From contig NZ_JAJUWT010000004.1 of the NCBI RefSeq assembly GCF_021390395.1, positions 338,234 through 402,233 of the forward strand: DNA of 64,000 nt, in the 5' to 3' direction. This document shows positions 1 to 11,458 of this stretch, one piece after another. Under the pieces are notes generated by a model. It saw only the letters and a program-made list of their open reading frames with translations, searched no databases and was not told the DNA's origin. Position numbers and translations under genes: made by a program. Numbering within the stretch: the stretch's first letter is position 1; the number at the start of each line of letters is the position of its first letter. The DNA is from Saccharothrix sp. S26. Lineage in GTDB: Bacteria > Actinomycetota > Actinomycetes > Mycobacteriales > Pseudonocardiaceae.

Positions 1-558
1 GTGGTCCGCCGCCGGTTCCAGGCCTACCTGCGCGACACCAAGGCCGACGGCGGCGCGACCCCGGGCATCGACCCGGAGACGGGCAAGCCGCGCAAGTTCG
101 CCTACGCGCCGAACCTGCTGGTCGTGGACGGCGGAGCGGCCCAGGCGCAGGTAGCCTCCGACGTCTTGGCGGAACTCGGCATCACCGACGTGGCGGTGGT
201 CGGCCTGGCGAAGCGGCTGGAGGAGGTGTGGGTGCCCGGCGAACCCGACCCGGTGATCCTGCCCCGCACCAGTGAGGCCCTCTACCTGCTGCAACGCGTG
301 CGCGACGAGGCGCACCGGTTCGCCATCGCCTACCACCGGCAGAAGCGGTCCAAGCGGATGACGACCTCGGCGCTGGACGAGGTGCCGGGCCTGGGGCAGA
401 CGCGCAAGGCCGCGCTGCTGAAGCACTTCGGCTCGCTGAAGAAGCTGCGCGAGGCGAGCGTCGAGGAGATCAGCGTGGTGCCCGGAGTGGGCCGGCGCAC
501 CGCGGAGGCCGTGCACGCGACGTTGAGCACGGCCGGTACCGAAGGGGAGCGAACGTGA
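1..558 (+). CDS. uvrC: UvrABC excinuclease subunit C, C-terminal part (5'-truncated)
   Basis: UvrC makes the two incisions around DNA lesions after loading by UvrB. Only the last 185 residues lie in the window; the true start is upstream, so the GTG at base 1 is not the start. Visible parts are the end of the RNase H-like nuclease domain (VVDGGAAQ near residues 41-48, with an Asp in the place of a catalytic Asp; RDEAHRFAI near 101-109, with the conserved His) and a C-terminal helix-hairpin-helix pair (LDEVPGLGQ near 125-133; VVPGVGRR near 159-166). The stop overlaps the next start as GTGA. This coupling to rapZ is the usual actinobacterial arrangement. Confidence 0.95.
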   Translation: MVRRRFQAYLRDTKADGGATPGIDPETGKPRKFAYAPNLLVVDGGAAQAQVASDVLAELGITDVAVVGLAKRLEEVWVPGEPDPVILPRTSEALYLLQRVRDEAHRFAIAYHRQKRSKRMTTSALDEVPGLGQTRKAALLKHFGSLKKLREASVEEISVVPGVGRRTAEAVHATLSTAGTEGERT

Positions 559-1442
559 GCGCACCGGCCGGCGAGAAGTCCGGCATCGAAGTCGCGGTGG
601 TGACGGGCCTGTCCGGGGCTGGCCGCAGCACGGCCGCGAAGTGCCTGGAGGACCTGGGCTGGTTCGTGGTGGACAACCTGCCGCCCGAGCTGATCGCGAC
701 CATGGTGGAGCTGGGCGCCCAGGCCAGGGGGGCGATCACCAGGGTCGCGGTGGTGATGGACGTGCGCAGCCGCGCGTTCACCGAGGACCTGGCGGCGGTC
801 ATCAAGGACCTGGACGCGCGCGGCTACAAGCCGAAGGTGCTGTTCCTGGAGGCCACCGACGACGTGCTGATCCGGCGGTTCGAGTCGGTGCGGCGCGGCC
901 ACCCGTTGCAGGCCGACGGACGGCTGGCCGACGGCATCGAGGCCGAGCGGATCCTGCTCACGCCGTTGCGCGAGGAGGCCGACCTGGTGCTGGACACCTC
1001 GGCGCTGTCGGTGCACCAGCTGCGGGCCAAGATCGAGGACACGTTCGGCACCGAGTCGGCCACCCGCACCCGCGTCACGGTGCTGTCGTTCGGCTACAAG
1101 TACGGCCTGCCGATGGACGCCGACCTGGTGATGGACGTGCGGTTCCTGCCGAACCCGTTCTGGATCCCGGAGCTGCGCGAGCAGACCGGCCTGGACGGCG
1201 ACGTGCGCAACTACGTGCTCACGCAGGAGGGCGCGGAGGAGTTCCTGGACCGCTACCACGAGCTGCTGCGGCTGATCGGCGCGGGCTACCGGCGCGAGGG
1301 CAAGCGGTACCTGACGCTGGCGGTCGGCTGCACCGGCGGCAAGCACCGCAGCGTGGCCATCTCCGAGGAGCTGGCGGGCCGGCTGGCCAGCGAGGACGGC
1401 ATGGCCGTCAAGGTCGTGCACCGGGACCTGGGACGCGAGTGA
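555..1442 (+). CDS. rapZ: RapZ-type RNase adapter / nucleotide-binding protein
   Basis: P-loop protein of the RapZ/YvcJ family, 295 residues, normal length. In Escherichia coli RapZ governs GlmS synthesis through small RNAs. The actinobacterial role is not settled, so the name reflects family only. Visible are GLSGAGRS at about 18-25 (Walker A with Arg where many families have Lys, which I recall as usual in actinobacteria), VVDNLPPEL, and the C-terminal signature CTGGKHRS near residue 260. The GTG start lies inside the uvrC stop (GTGA) and its own stop overlaps the yvcK start the same way, so the genes are translationally coupled. Confidence 0.93.
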   Translation: MSAPAGEKSGIEVAVVTGLSGAGRSTAAKCLEDLGWFVVDNLPPELIATMVELGAQARGAITRVAVVMDVRSRAFTEDLAAVIKDLDARGYKPKVLFLEATDDVLIRRFESVRRGHPLQADGRLADGIEAERILLTPLREEADLVLDTSALSVHQLRAKIEDTFGTESATRTRVTVLSFGYKYGLPMDADLVMDVRFLPNPFWIPELREQTGLDGDVRNYVLTQEGAEEFLDRYHELLRLIGAGYRREGKRYLTLAVGCTGGKHRSVAISEELAGRLASEDGMAVKVVHRDLGRE

Positions 1443-2470
1443 GCTTCACAGCGGTAGCGCTGGGCGGTGGGCACGGGCTGCACGCCACGCTCACCGCCCT
1501 GCGCGGGGTGACCGACGACGTGACGGCCGTGGTGACGGTCGCGGACGACGGCGGCTCGTCGGGGCGGTTGCGCCGCGAGCTGGGCCTGCTGCCGCCCGGT
1601 GACCTGCGCAAGGCGATGGTGGCGCTGGCCGGGTCCGACCCCTCCAGCGCGTTGTGGTCGACGCTGTTCCAGCACCGGTTCGGCGGCACGGGCGCGCTGG
1701 CCGGGCACGCGGTGGGCAACCTCGTGCTGGCGGGCCTGCTGGAGCAGCTGGGCGACCCGGTCGCCGTGCTGCGGGAGGCGGGCAGGCTGCTGGGCGTGCG
1801 CGGGCGCGTGCTGCCGATGTGCACCGAGCCGCTGTCCATCGAGGCCGACGTGACGGGGCTGGACGACGACGCCGACGTGGTGCGCCGCATCCGCGGCCAG
1901 GTCGCGATCGCCACCACGCCGGGGCGCGTGCAGCGGATCCGGCTCTACGGGCCCGGCGGTCCGGGGGAGGCGCCGCGCGGCTGCGCGCAGGCCGTCGAGG
2001 CGGTGCTGGCGGCGGACGTGGTGGTGCTCGGGCCCGGCTCGTGGTTCACCAGCGTGCTGCCGCACCTGCTCGTGCCCGAGCTGCACGACGCCCTGGTGCG
2101 CACGTCGGCGCGGAAGGTCGTGGTGCTCAACCTCGTCCCCCAACCGGGGGAAACCGACGGCTTCTCGCCGGAGCTGCACCTGGACGTGCTGTGCGAGCAC
2201 GCGCCCGCGCTGCGGGTCGACGCGGTGATCGCGGACGTCGACGCGGTGCCCGTGCCGGACCGGCTGCGCAGGGCCGCCGCAGCTCTCGGCGCTGCGGCGC
2301 ACCTCGCGCCGATCGCCGTGGCCGGCGCGCCGGACCGGCACGACCCGGCCGCGCTCGCGTCGAGCATCACCCGGGCGTTGGCCGGCCCTGGTGACGGGAC
2401 CGGCGGGGCGTCGAGTACAACCCTCCAGGAAGACCGGACGAGCAGGGGAGGCGAGGCGCCGTGGCGATGA
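1439..2470 (+). CDS. yvcK: Gluconeogenesis factor YvcK/CuvA (CofD-like)
   Basis: 343-residue CofD-like protein. The family binds UDP-sugars and in Bacillus and mycobacteria supports growth on gluconeogenic carbon and cell-wall synthesis. Visible are an N-terminal [10 protein letters not shown] dinucleotide-fold motif, [12 protein letters not shown] (about 33-45), [10 protein letters not shown] and LGPGSWFTS (about 198-206). The GTG at 1439 was chosen because it sits in a GTGA overlap with rapZ and the GGGHG motif follows at once; the open frame continues upstream only as a shadow of rapZ. The last codons run past the whiA start by about 10 bases. Confidence 0.92.
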   Translation: MSFTAVALGGGHGLHATLTALRGVTDDVTAVVTVADDGGSSGRLRRELGLLPPGDLRKAMVALAGSDPSSALWSTLFQHRFGGTGALAGHAVGNLVLAGLLEQLGDPVAVLREAGRLLGVRGRVLPMCTEPLSIEADVTGLDDDADVVRRIRGQVAIATTPGRVQRIRLYGPGGPGEAPRGCAQAVEAVLAADVVVLGPGSWFTSVLPHLLVPELHDALVRTSARKVVVLNLVPQPGETDGFSPELHLDVLCEHAPALRVDAVIADVDAVPVPDRLRRAAAALGAAAHLAPIAVAGAPDRHDPAALASSITRALAGPGDGTGGASSTTLQEDRTSRGGEAPWR

Positions 2471-3447
2471 CGTCGGCGGTGAAGGACGAGCTGAGCAGGC
2501 TGGCCGTCTCCAAGACCTGCTGCCGCCGCGCGGAGGTGGCCTCGCTCCTGCGGTTCGCGGGCGGCCTGCACATCGTCGGCGGCCGGGTGGTCGTGGAGGC
2601 GGAGCTGGACCTGGGCTCCACGGCCCGGCGGCTGCGGCGGGAGATCCACGAGCTGTACGGCCACCAGTCGGACGTGTTCACCATCACCTCGAGCGGCCTG
2701 CGCAAGGGCACCCGGTTCGTGGTGCGCGTGGTGAAGGACGGCGAGGGCCTTGCCCGGCAGACGGGCCTGCTGGACCCGCGCGGCCGCCCGGTGCGCGGCC
2801 TGCCCGCCCCGGTTGTGTCGGGCGGGGTGTGCGACGCCGAAGCGGCGTGGCGCGGCGCGTTCCTGGCGCACGGCTCGCTGACCGAGCCGGGCCGGTCGTC
2901 GTCGATGGAGGTGACCTGCCCGGGCCCGGAGGCGGCGCTGGCGCTGGTCGGCGCGGCGCGGCGGATGGGCATCGGCTCCAAGTCGCGCGAGGTGCGCGGC
3001 GCGGAGCGCGTGGTGATAAGGGACGGCGACGCGATCGGCGCGATGCTGACCAGGCTCGGCGCGCACGACAGCGTGTTGGCCTGGGAGGAGCGCCGGATGC
3101 GCCGCGAGGTGCGCGCCACGGCCAACCGCCTGGCCAACTTCGACGACGCCAACCTGCGCCGCTCGGCCCGCGCCGCCGTCGCCGCCGCCGCCCGGGTCCA
3201 GCGCGCGCTGGAGATCCTGGGCGCCGAGGCCCCGGACCACCTGGCCGCCGCGGGCGCGCTGCGCCTGGCCCACCGCCAGGCGTCCCTGGAGGAACTGGGC
3301 CAGCTCTCCGACCCGCAGATGACCAAGGACGCCGTCGCGGGCCGCATCCGCCGCCTGCTGGCGATGGCGGACAAGCGGGCGAAGGAGCTGGGCATGCCCG
3401 ACACCGAGTCCGCCGTGACGGCGGACATGCTCGACGCCGAGGTCTGA
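2461..3447 (+). CDS. whiA: Sporulation/cell division regulator WhiA
   Basis: DNA-binding protein WhiA, 328 residues, the family's usual length. In Streptomyces it acts with WhiB to switch aerial hyphae to sporulation septation. Visible are the N-terminal [12 protein letters not shown] and CCRRAE segment, the degenerate LAGLIDADG-type body, and a C-terminal helix-turn-helix region including [11 protein letters not shown] and [11 protein letters not shown]. The GTG start at 2461 overlaps yvcK; an ATG two codons on (2467) is an alternative. It converges on the acyltransferase with only 7 bases between stops and no obvious terminator. Confidence 0.95.
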   Translation: MAMTSAVKDELSRLAVSKTCCRRAEVASLLRFAGGLHIVGGRVVVEAELDLGSTARRLRREIHELYGHQSDVFTITSSGLRKGTRFVVRVVKDGEGLARQTGLLDPRGRPVRGLPAPVVSGGVCDAEAAWRGAFLAHGSLTEPGRSSSMEVTCPGPEAALALVGAARRMGIGSKSREVRGAERVVIRDGDAIGAMLTRLGAHDSVLAWEERRMRREVRATANRLANFDDANLRRSARAAVAAAARVQRALEILGAEAPDHLAAAGALRLAHRQASLEELGQLSDPQMTKDAVAGRIRRLLAMADKRAKELGMPDTESAVTADMLDAEV

Positions 3448-3454
3448 TCCCCGG

Positions 3455-5506
3455 TCAGCGCAGCCCGAGGGCGACGACGAGCGGGTCGACCAACGACCTG
3501 ACGTAGGTGGCGGTGAGGTGGTTGTCCCGGAAGACCACCACGTTGCCGACCACCGCCGGGCAGGTGTCGGCGCGGCAGATCCAGTCGGTCAGGTCGACCA
3601 CCCGCACGCCCGGCAGCCCGGTCGCGGCGACGGCCAGCGGGTCGGCCGACGAGCCGACGGCCGTCGATCGGGGCGTGTCGCACTCGCTCGGCCGGTCGGG
3701 GTGCCGTTCCAGGCAGGGCAGGACCGGGCGTCCCGGCCGGGGCAGTGCGCGGATCACCGCGACCGGGATGGCCGCGTCGGCCAACGCGCCGAGCACGGTC
3801 CGGTAGCCGTCGACCATGCGGGCCGTCGACTCCCACGTCCACTCGAGGTCCTTCAGGTAGGACTGCCGCGACATCGCGGCGGTGAGCACCAGGTCGGGTT
3901 TCAGGTCGCGGATGTGGTCCAGCTTCTTGAGGTTCTCCTCGGAGCACTCCGTCAGCGGCGTGCCCGCCTCCGACGGCGGCACGGCCGAGAACGGGCAGCC
4001 GTTGCGCACCATCAGGTGCACCTGCCACTGGTCGCCGTCGCGGCGGGCGAACTCGGCCAGCGCGGTGCTGAACTGCGCGGCGTGCGAGTCGCCGACGACG
4101 ACCAGGGTCTTGGCGGCGTCCGGGTTGCCGATCACGCACGACGCGAGCCCGTCGCCCAGGTCACGGGTGGTGCAGTCGTCGTGCGGCCAGTCCTCCGCGG
4201 CCACGGCGGGCACGGGCGCGAGCGGGACGCCGGCGGGCACGGGCAGCGGGCGGTTCGGGTCGAGGGCCAGCGCGCCGGGGTGGTCGGCGTCGATCACCGA
4301 CCGGCCGCGCAACGCCGCCAACGTCGACTCGGCCGCCGCCCAGCCGCCCGCCGCGACCGCGACGCTCACCGCGACCATCGCCACGCCCAGCCCGTAGGTC
4401 GTGCGCCTGCGGTCGGGCTTGCGGCGTCGGAACGGGTCCTCCACGAAGTGCTTGGACAACGCCGCCAGCACCAGGCTCGCCGCGGCGGCGGCCAGCGCCT
4501 CGGGTCGGGCCAGGGAGTCGCGCCCGGTCACCTCCAGCACGAACACGATGACCGGCCAGTGCCACAGGTACAGGCTGTAGGAGATGTCGCCGACGTAGGT
4601 CAGCGGCCGCAGGCCGAGCACGCGGGCCAGCGACTCCTCCCCAGCGAGGAGCATCGCGGCGGCCCCGGCGGTCGGCAGCGCCGCGACCCAGCCCGGGAAC
4701 GCCATGCCGGTGGTGAACCGGAACGCGCTCACCAGCACCGCGGCCAGCCCGCCCCAGCCCAGCAGCAGGCGTGCCACCCGGCCGGGCCGCAGCCGGTGCA
4801 GTGCCATCGCGGCCAGGCCGCCGACGCCCAACTGCCACATCCGCGTCGGCGTCACGAAGTAGGCCGCGCCCGGGTCCACCGGCGTGTACCAGACCGAGAA
4901 CGCGAACGACGCGACCGTGATCACGCCGACCGCCACCGCCGCGTACCGCACCGGACCGCCACCCCGCCGGGCCGCCGGCACGGCCGAGGCGAGCAGCACC
5001 ACCGGGATGACCAGGTAGAACTGCTCCTCGACGGCCAGCGACCAGAAGTGCTGCACGGGCGACGCGCCGACGCCCGCGTGCGCGTAGTCGTTCGACAGCA
5101 CGGCCAGCAGCCAGTTCTGCGCGTTGGCGGCCGAGAACACCACCTCCCGCAGCACACCCGGCCGGCGGGACTGCGGCAGCACCGCGAACACCGCCGCCGT
5201 GACCGCCAGCAGCACGACCGTGGCCGCCGGCAGGAGCCTGCGGATCCGCCGCGCGTAGAAGTCGAGCAGCCCGACCCGCCCGGTGCGCCGGATCTCGCCG
5301 GTGAGCGTGCCGATGATCAGGAAGCCGGAGATCACGAAGAACACGTCGACGCCGACGAACCCGCCGGGCAGCCACCCGGGGCGCAGGTGGTAGACGACCA
5401 CCAGCCCCACGGCCAGCGCGCGCAACCCCTGGATGTCGGCCCGGACGGCGGGCCTGCTCGCGACCCGGGCGGGCGCGAGCGGCGGTTCGTCGGTCACCAG
5501 CGCCAC
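3455..5506 (-). CDS. Membrane acyltransferase 3 with C-terminal SGNH domain
   Basis: 683-residue OafA/YrhL-type O-acyltransferase. The N-terminal half (about 20-350) carries the acyltransferase-3 opening RADIQGLRALAV, a conserved FFVISGFLI and about ten membrane segments. The C-terminal half (about 430-683) is an extracytoplasmic SGNH hydrolase-like domain with GDSHAAQF (block I Ser) and a late DNHLT (Asp-x-x-His type). Such proteins acetylate surface glycans, peptidoglycan or glycolipids; the acceptor here is unknown. The GTG start at 5506 has only a weak G-rich ribosome site. It sits between whiA and gap, where relatives usually have other genes, and looks like a lineage-specific insertion. 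Confidence 0.85.
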   Translation of the reverse strand: MALVTDEPPLAPARVASRPAVRADIQGLRALAVGLVVVYHLRPGWLPGGFVGVDVFFVISGFLIIGTLTGEIRRTGRVGLLDFYARRIRRLLPAATVVLLAVTAAVFAVLPQSRRPGVLREVVFSAANAQNWLLAVLSNDYAHAGVGASPVQHFWSLAVEEQFYLVIPVVLLASAVPAARRGGGPVRYAAVAVGVITVASFAFSVWYTPVDPGAAYFVTPTRMWQLGVGGLAAMALHRLRPGRVARLLLGWGGLAAVLVSAFRFTTGMAFPGWVAALPTAGAAAMLLAGEESLARVLGLRPLTYVGDISYSLYLWHWPVIVFVLEVTGRDSLARPEALAAAAASLVLAALSKHFVEDPFRRRKPDRRRTTYGLGVAMVAVSVAVAAGGWAAAESTLAALRGRSVIDADHPGALALDPNRPLPVPAGVPLAPVPAVAAEDWPHDDCTTRDLGDGLASCVIGNPDAAKTLVVVGDSHAAQFSTALAEFARRDGDQWQVHLMVRNGCPFSAVPPSEAGTPLTECSEENLKKLDHIRDLKPDLVLTAAMSRQSYLKDLEWTWESTARMVDGYRTVLGALADAAIPVAVIRALPRPGRPVLPCLERHPDRPSECDTPRSTAVGSSADPLAVAATGLPGVRVVDLTDWICRADTCPAVVGNVVVFRDNHLTATYVRSLVDPLVVALGLR

Positions 5507-6930
<1,424 letters not shown>

Positions 6931-6952
6931 CCGAACAGGCGGATCACTCGCT

Positions 6953-8115
<1,163 letters not shown>

Positions 8116-8116
<1 letters not shown>

Positions 8117-8904
8117 TGGCTCAGCGTCAGCCCCTCATCGCGGGCAACTGGAAGATGAACCTCAACCACCTCGAGGCCATCGCCCTGGTGCAGAAGATCG
8201 CCTTCTCCCTGCCGGAGAAGTACTTCGCCAAGGTCGAGGTGGCGGTGCTGCCGCCGTTCGTCGACATCCGGTCCATCCAGACCCTCGTCGACGGCGACAA
8301 GCTGCTGCTCAAGTACGGCGCGCAGGACCTGTCGCCGCACGACTCGGGCGCCTACACCGGTGACGTGTCCGGCCCGATGCTGGCCAAGCTCGGCTGCTCC
8401 TACGTCACCGTGGGCCACTCCGAGCGGCGCGAGTACCACAACGAGGACGACGCGGTCGTCAACAAGAAGGTCAAGGCAGCCCTCAAGCACGGCATCACGC
8501 CCATCTTCTGCCTCGGCGAGCAGGTGGACGTGCGCGAGGCGGGCGGGCACGTCGAGCACTGCACCGACCAGCTCGTGGCGGGGCTGAAGGGCCTCACCGC
8601 CGAGCAGGTGCGCGACGTCGTCGTGGCCTACGAGCCGGTGTGGGCGATCGGCACCGGCAAGGTCGCCTCGTCGGCGGACGCGCAGGAGGTGTGCGCGGCC
8701 ATCCGGGTGAAGCTCGCCGAGCTGTACGGCGAGGACGTCGCTTCGGCCGTTCGGGTGCTTTACGGCGGCTCGGTCAAGTCCGGCAACATCGCCGAGCTGA
8801 TCGCCCAGAAGGACGTCGACGGTGCTCTGGTGGGTGGAGCGAGCCTGGACGCGGACGAGTTCGCGAAGCTGTGCGCGCTCGCCGCGGGCGGACCTCTACC
8901 CTGA
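8116..8904 (+). CDS. tpiA: Triosephosphate isomerase
   Basis: 262 residues; interconverts dihydroxyacetone phosphate and glyceraldehyde 3-phosphate. Visible are AGNWKMN (Lys13), VGHSERRE (His101), the catalytic Glu in [11 protein letters not shown] (about 173) and phosphate-gripping [10 protein letters not shown] and GALVGGASL. The ATG at 8116 is chosen over the in-frame GTG at 8113 because GGAGG (8107-8111) would be only one base from the GTG. Third gene of the glycolytic operon. Confidence 0.96.
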
Positions 8905-8994
8905 TGTGATTGACACGCACCTTACCCGCGGTGGTCCACGGTCGGCAGTCGACCGGGTACTCTGTGGCGTCACCTGCCTGACAGCGAGGAAGAA

Positions 8995-9228
8995 ATGATC
9001 CTGTTCCTGCAGATCCTGTTGATCGTCTCCAGCCTGCTGCTGATCCTGCTCGTGCTGTTGCACCGCGGGCGCGGCGGCGGTCTGTCCTCGTTGTTCGGCG
9101 GCGGCATGCAGTCCAGCCTGTCCGGTTCCAGCGTGGTCGAGAAGAACCTCGACCGGCTGACGTTGTTCGTCGGTGCGGTCTGGGTGATCGCCATCGTGGG
9201 CATCGGGCTGCTGATGAAGGTCAGCTGA
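8995..9228 (+). CDS. secG: Protein translocase subunit SecG
   Basis: 77-residue membrane protein, normal SecG length; accessory subunit of the SecYEG channel. Two membrane segments (about 2-20 and 54-74) flank a Gly/Ser-rich loop with GGGLSSLFGGG, the SecG hallmark. An AGCGAGGAA ribosome site precedes the ATG. The position after tpiA is the conserved one in actinobacteria. A TTGACA at 8910-8915 lies upstream, but no -10 box is correctly spaced from it. Confidence 0.94.
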   Translation: MILFLQILLIVSSLLLILLVLLHRGRGGGLSSLFGGGMQSSLSGSSVVEKNLDRLTLFVGAVWVIAIVGIGLLMKVS

Positions 9229-9264
9229 CACAGGGAAAACCACGTGGTGGGGGTGTGAGGGTCG

Positions 9265-9609
9265 ATGGCTGGTGGTAACGCGATTCGCGGTACCCGCGTC
9301 GGCGCAGGCCCGATGGGCGAATCGGAGCGCGGCGAGTCCGCGCCCCGACGTCGGGTGTCGTACTGGTGCGCGAACGCGCACGAGTCTCGGCCGTCGTTCG
9401 CGGTCGAAGCCGAGATCCCGGAGAACTGGGACTGCCCCCGGTGTGGTCTGCCGGCCGGGCGCGACGAGCAGGCTCCCCCTGCTCCGCCGCGCAACGAGCC
9501 GTACAAGACGCACCTGGCGTACGTGAAGGAGCGCCGCTCCGACGCGGACGGTGAGGCGATCCTCGAAGAGGCGCTCACCAAGTTGCGCAAGCAGCGCGAA
9601 GAGCCCTGA
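9265..9609 (+). CDS. rbpA: RNA polymerase-binding protein RbpA
   Basis: 114 residues; binds RNA polymerase and the principal sigma factor and stabilises open complexes. It begins with NAIRGTRVGAGPMGE, almost as I remember Streptomyces RbpA. The central core carries Cys pairs (YWCANAH, and WDCPRCGLP) consistent with the zinc-binding form. The C-terminal sigma-interaction helix region holds THLAYVKERRSDADGE. It follows secG by 36 bases, a conserved neighbourhood. A strong hairpin terminator follows. Confidence 0.95.
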   Translation: MAGGNAIRGTRVGAGPMGESERGESAPRRRVSYWCANAHESRPSFAVEAEIPENWDCPRCGLPAGRDEQAPPAPPRNEPYKTHLAYVKERRSDADGEAILEEALTKLRKQREEP

Positions 9610-9629
9610 CCGGCTCGGGAACCAACGGC

Positions 9630-9666
9630 ACGACGGCCCTCGCGGGATCACCGCGGGGGCCGTCGT
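9630..9666. terminator. Bidirectional hairpin terminator between rbpA and a secreted protein gene
   Basis: A 16-bp stem (9630-9645 with 9651-9666, one G-U pair) around the loop GATCA. It lies 20 bases after the rbpA stop and 4 bases from the convergent gene's stop. There is no long T run, as is common for actinobacterial terminators. Confidence 0.75.
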
Positions 9667-9670
9667 CGTC

Positions 9671-10591
9671 TCACGCGCGCTTGGCGAACAGGCCGCTGAA
9701 CTGGCGTCGCACCAGGATCGCGCCGACCAGCAGGAAGAACACCAGGATCACCAGGGTGGACGTCGTGCCGCCGGTGGAGCTGGTCAGCGCCACGTCCACG
9801 CTGCCGACCAGCACCACGCCGCAGTCGGCGCGGATCACGTGGCGGCCCGGGTGGATCGTAGTGAACTCGACCCGGGTGCTGAACGTGCCCGAATCGTCCG
9901 CCTTGGCCGTGCCGACGTTCTCGCCCAGCGAGCTGAGCCGCACCGGCGAACCGGGGTCGCAGCCCGTGCCCGTGGCGGTCAGCGGGTCGCCCGGCTGGAT
10001 GTTGTCCTTGTCCAGCGTCAGGGCCCCGTCACCGTCGAACGGCGTCGTGGTGGTGGGTGCGGTCGGTGCGGAGCTGTCGGTCGTGGTCGTCGTCGTGGTT
10101 GTCGTGGTGGTGGTCGTTGACGACGTCGTGGTGGTGGTGAGCGGCGGGCGCGTGGTGGTCGTCGTGGTCACTAGGGGAGCGGTGGTCGTGGTGACCGGGG
10201 CAGCGGTGGTGGTCGTGGTCGGCCTCGGCGTGACCGTGAAGCCGTCCGTGGGGTTCGACGTCGCCGCGCACACCGGCCGTGCCGTGACCCGGTGCGCGCC
10301 CACGCCCGCGTCCGACGGCACGGTCGCCGTGCCCGACCCCGCGCCACGACCCGCGTGCCGCCCGCTGCCGATCACCTTGCCGCCGTCCCAGATGATCCGG
10401 ACGGTGTAGTCGGAGCAGTCCGGGTCGAGGTACACGCCGGTCCAGCTCAACGTGAACGTGCTCCCCGGCGGACCGGTGTCCGGGTTCGCGGTCGCGACGC
10501 CCTGCTGCTGCGCCGATACCGGTGCCGCTACGAGCGCCGTAACGGCATAGGTCAGGGCACCGAGTAGAGCTAATGTTCCTGCCGATCGCAT
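9671..10591 (-). CDS. Secreted, C-terminally anchored protein with Thr-rich stalk
   Basis: 306 residues, family not recognised. An N-terminal signal peptide (about 1-28, ending near SAQQQ) is followed by an Ig-like domain (about 30-125), a Thr-rich low-complexity stalk (about 128-180), a second beta-rich domain (about 190-270), then one membrane segment (about 278-298) and a basic tail (RRQFSGLFAKRA). This is the layout of a cell-surface protein anchored by its C-terminus; there is no LPXTG motif. The ATG at 10591 is chosen because GGGAG precedes it and the signal peptide starts there; an upstream GTG at 10621 is possible. Divergent from the next gene. Confidence 0.7.
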   Translation of the reverse strand: MRSAGTLALLGALTYAVTALVAAPVSAQQQGVATANPDTGPPGSTFTLSWTGVYLDPDCSDYTVRIIWDGGKVIGSGRHAGRGAGSGTATVPSDAGVGAHRVTARPVCAATSNPTDGFTVTPRPTTTTTAAPVTTTTAPLVTTTTTTRPPLTTTTTSSTTTTTTTTTTTTTDSSAPTAPTTTTPFDGDGALTLDKDNIQPGDPLTATGTGCDPGSPVRLSSLGENVGTAKADDSGTFSTRVEFTTIHPGRHVIRADCGVVLVGSVDVALTSSTGGTTSTLVILVFFLLVGAILVRRQFSGLFAKRA

Positions 10592-10636
10592 ACCCGACTC
10601 CCGGACCAGTCCGCCACCCACCGATGAGGTGCCCTT

Positions 10637-11458
10637 GTGAGACGCATTATGAGCAGCGTCGGTTTACTGCTCCTGTGCGGGATCTTCCTCGGCGTCGCCC
10701 CGGCCGGCGCGGCCGGGGACGCGGTCACCATCGACGCCGCGGTGGACGGAACCCAGGTCGGCGAGGGCGAGCTGCTGCTCGACCCGACCCGCGCCTCCCG
10801 GATCTCCGTGACCGTCCACAACGGAACGGACACGGTGCGGCACATCAAGACCGTCCGGCTGTCCGGCACCGCGCTCGCGCTGACGTTCTTCTCCTACGAC
10901 ACCACCGTGCCGTTCGACGTGCCGGCCAAGCAGAGCGTCACCCGCGGGTTCGTGCTCGACCTCGGGCAGCTCGGCGCGCAGGCGACCGGCCTGCTGCCCA
11001 CCGAGATCGAGGTGCTCGACACCAACCGGGACGTGATCGCGTCGATCGGCGTGACCGGGGACGTGCGCGGGTCGGTGTGGTCGGTGTACGGGGTGTTCGG
11101 GCTGGCCGTGTTCGGGCTGACGCTGCTGGCGTGGGCGGGCGCGTTGATCGCGCTGGCCCGCCGCCGGCTGCCCGCCAACCGGTGGCAGCGGGCGATGCGG
11201 TTCCTGCCCGCCGGCGTCGGCACCGGGCTCGTCGCGGTCATCTCGCTGTCGGTGCTGCGGGTCGTGGCGCCGTCACCGGCCGCGGAGGTCCCGTTCCTGC
11301 TGGGCGCGGCCGCGGCGGCGTTCGCCCTCGGCTACCTCACGCCGCACCCGGACGCGGACGACTTCCCGGGCGACCCGATGGGACCCGGTCCGGTCGACCC
11401 GGCCGACCCCGAGAGCACGCAGCGCATCACGCGGCCGTTGCCCGGCGGTGTGGCGTGA
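10637..11458 (+). CDS. Membrane-anchored extracytoplasmic protein coupled to a Ser/Thr kinase
   Basis: 273 residues, family not recognised. A signal peptide (about 1-25, ending APAGAAG) leads an extracytoplasmic beta-rich domain (about 26-140), then three membrane segments (about 147-172, 188-208 and 218-236) and a Pro/Asp-rich cytoplasmic tail. The GTG start at 10637 has GAGG about nine bases upstream. Its stop overlaps the kinase start as GTGA, so the two products are probably made together. The domain could be a sensor or partner for the kinase; this is inference from coupling only. Confidence 0.65.
   Translation: MRRIMSSVGLLLLCGIFLGVAPAGAAGDAVTIDAAVDGTQVGEGELLLDPTRASRISVTVHNGTDTVRHIKTVRLSGTALALTFFSYDTTVPFDVPAKQSVTRGFVLDLGQLGAQATGLLPTEIEVLDTNRDVIASIGVTGDVRGSVWSVYGVFGLAVFGLTLLAWAGALIALARRRLPANRWQRAMRFLPAGVGTGLVAVISLSVLRVVAPSPAAEVPFLLGAAAAAFALGYLTPHPDADDFPGDPMGPGPVDPADPESTQRITRPLPGGVA

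Noticed and set aside
555..1442. Walker A change from Lys to Arg in RapZ as an inactivating mutation
   Set aside because: The GAGRS form is, from memory, the common one in actinobacterial RapZ proteins, so it is not an anomaly.
8910..8915. TTGACA as a -35 box for secG
   Set aside because: No -10-like sequence at 16-19 bases; the nearest TACTCT is 42 bases away.
9671..10591. Sortase-anchored surface protein
   Set aside because: The C-terminus has a membrane segment and basic tail but no LPXTG-type motif before it.
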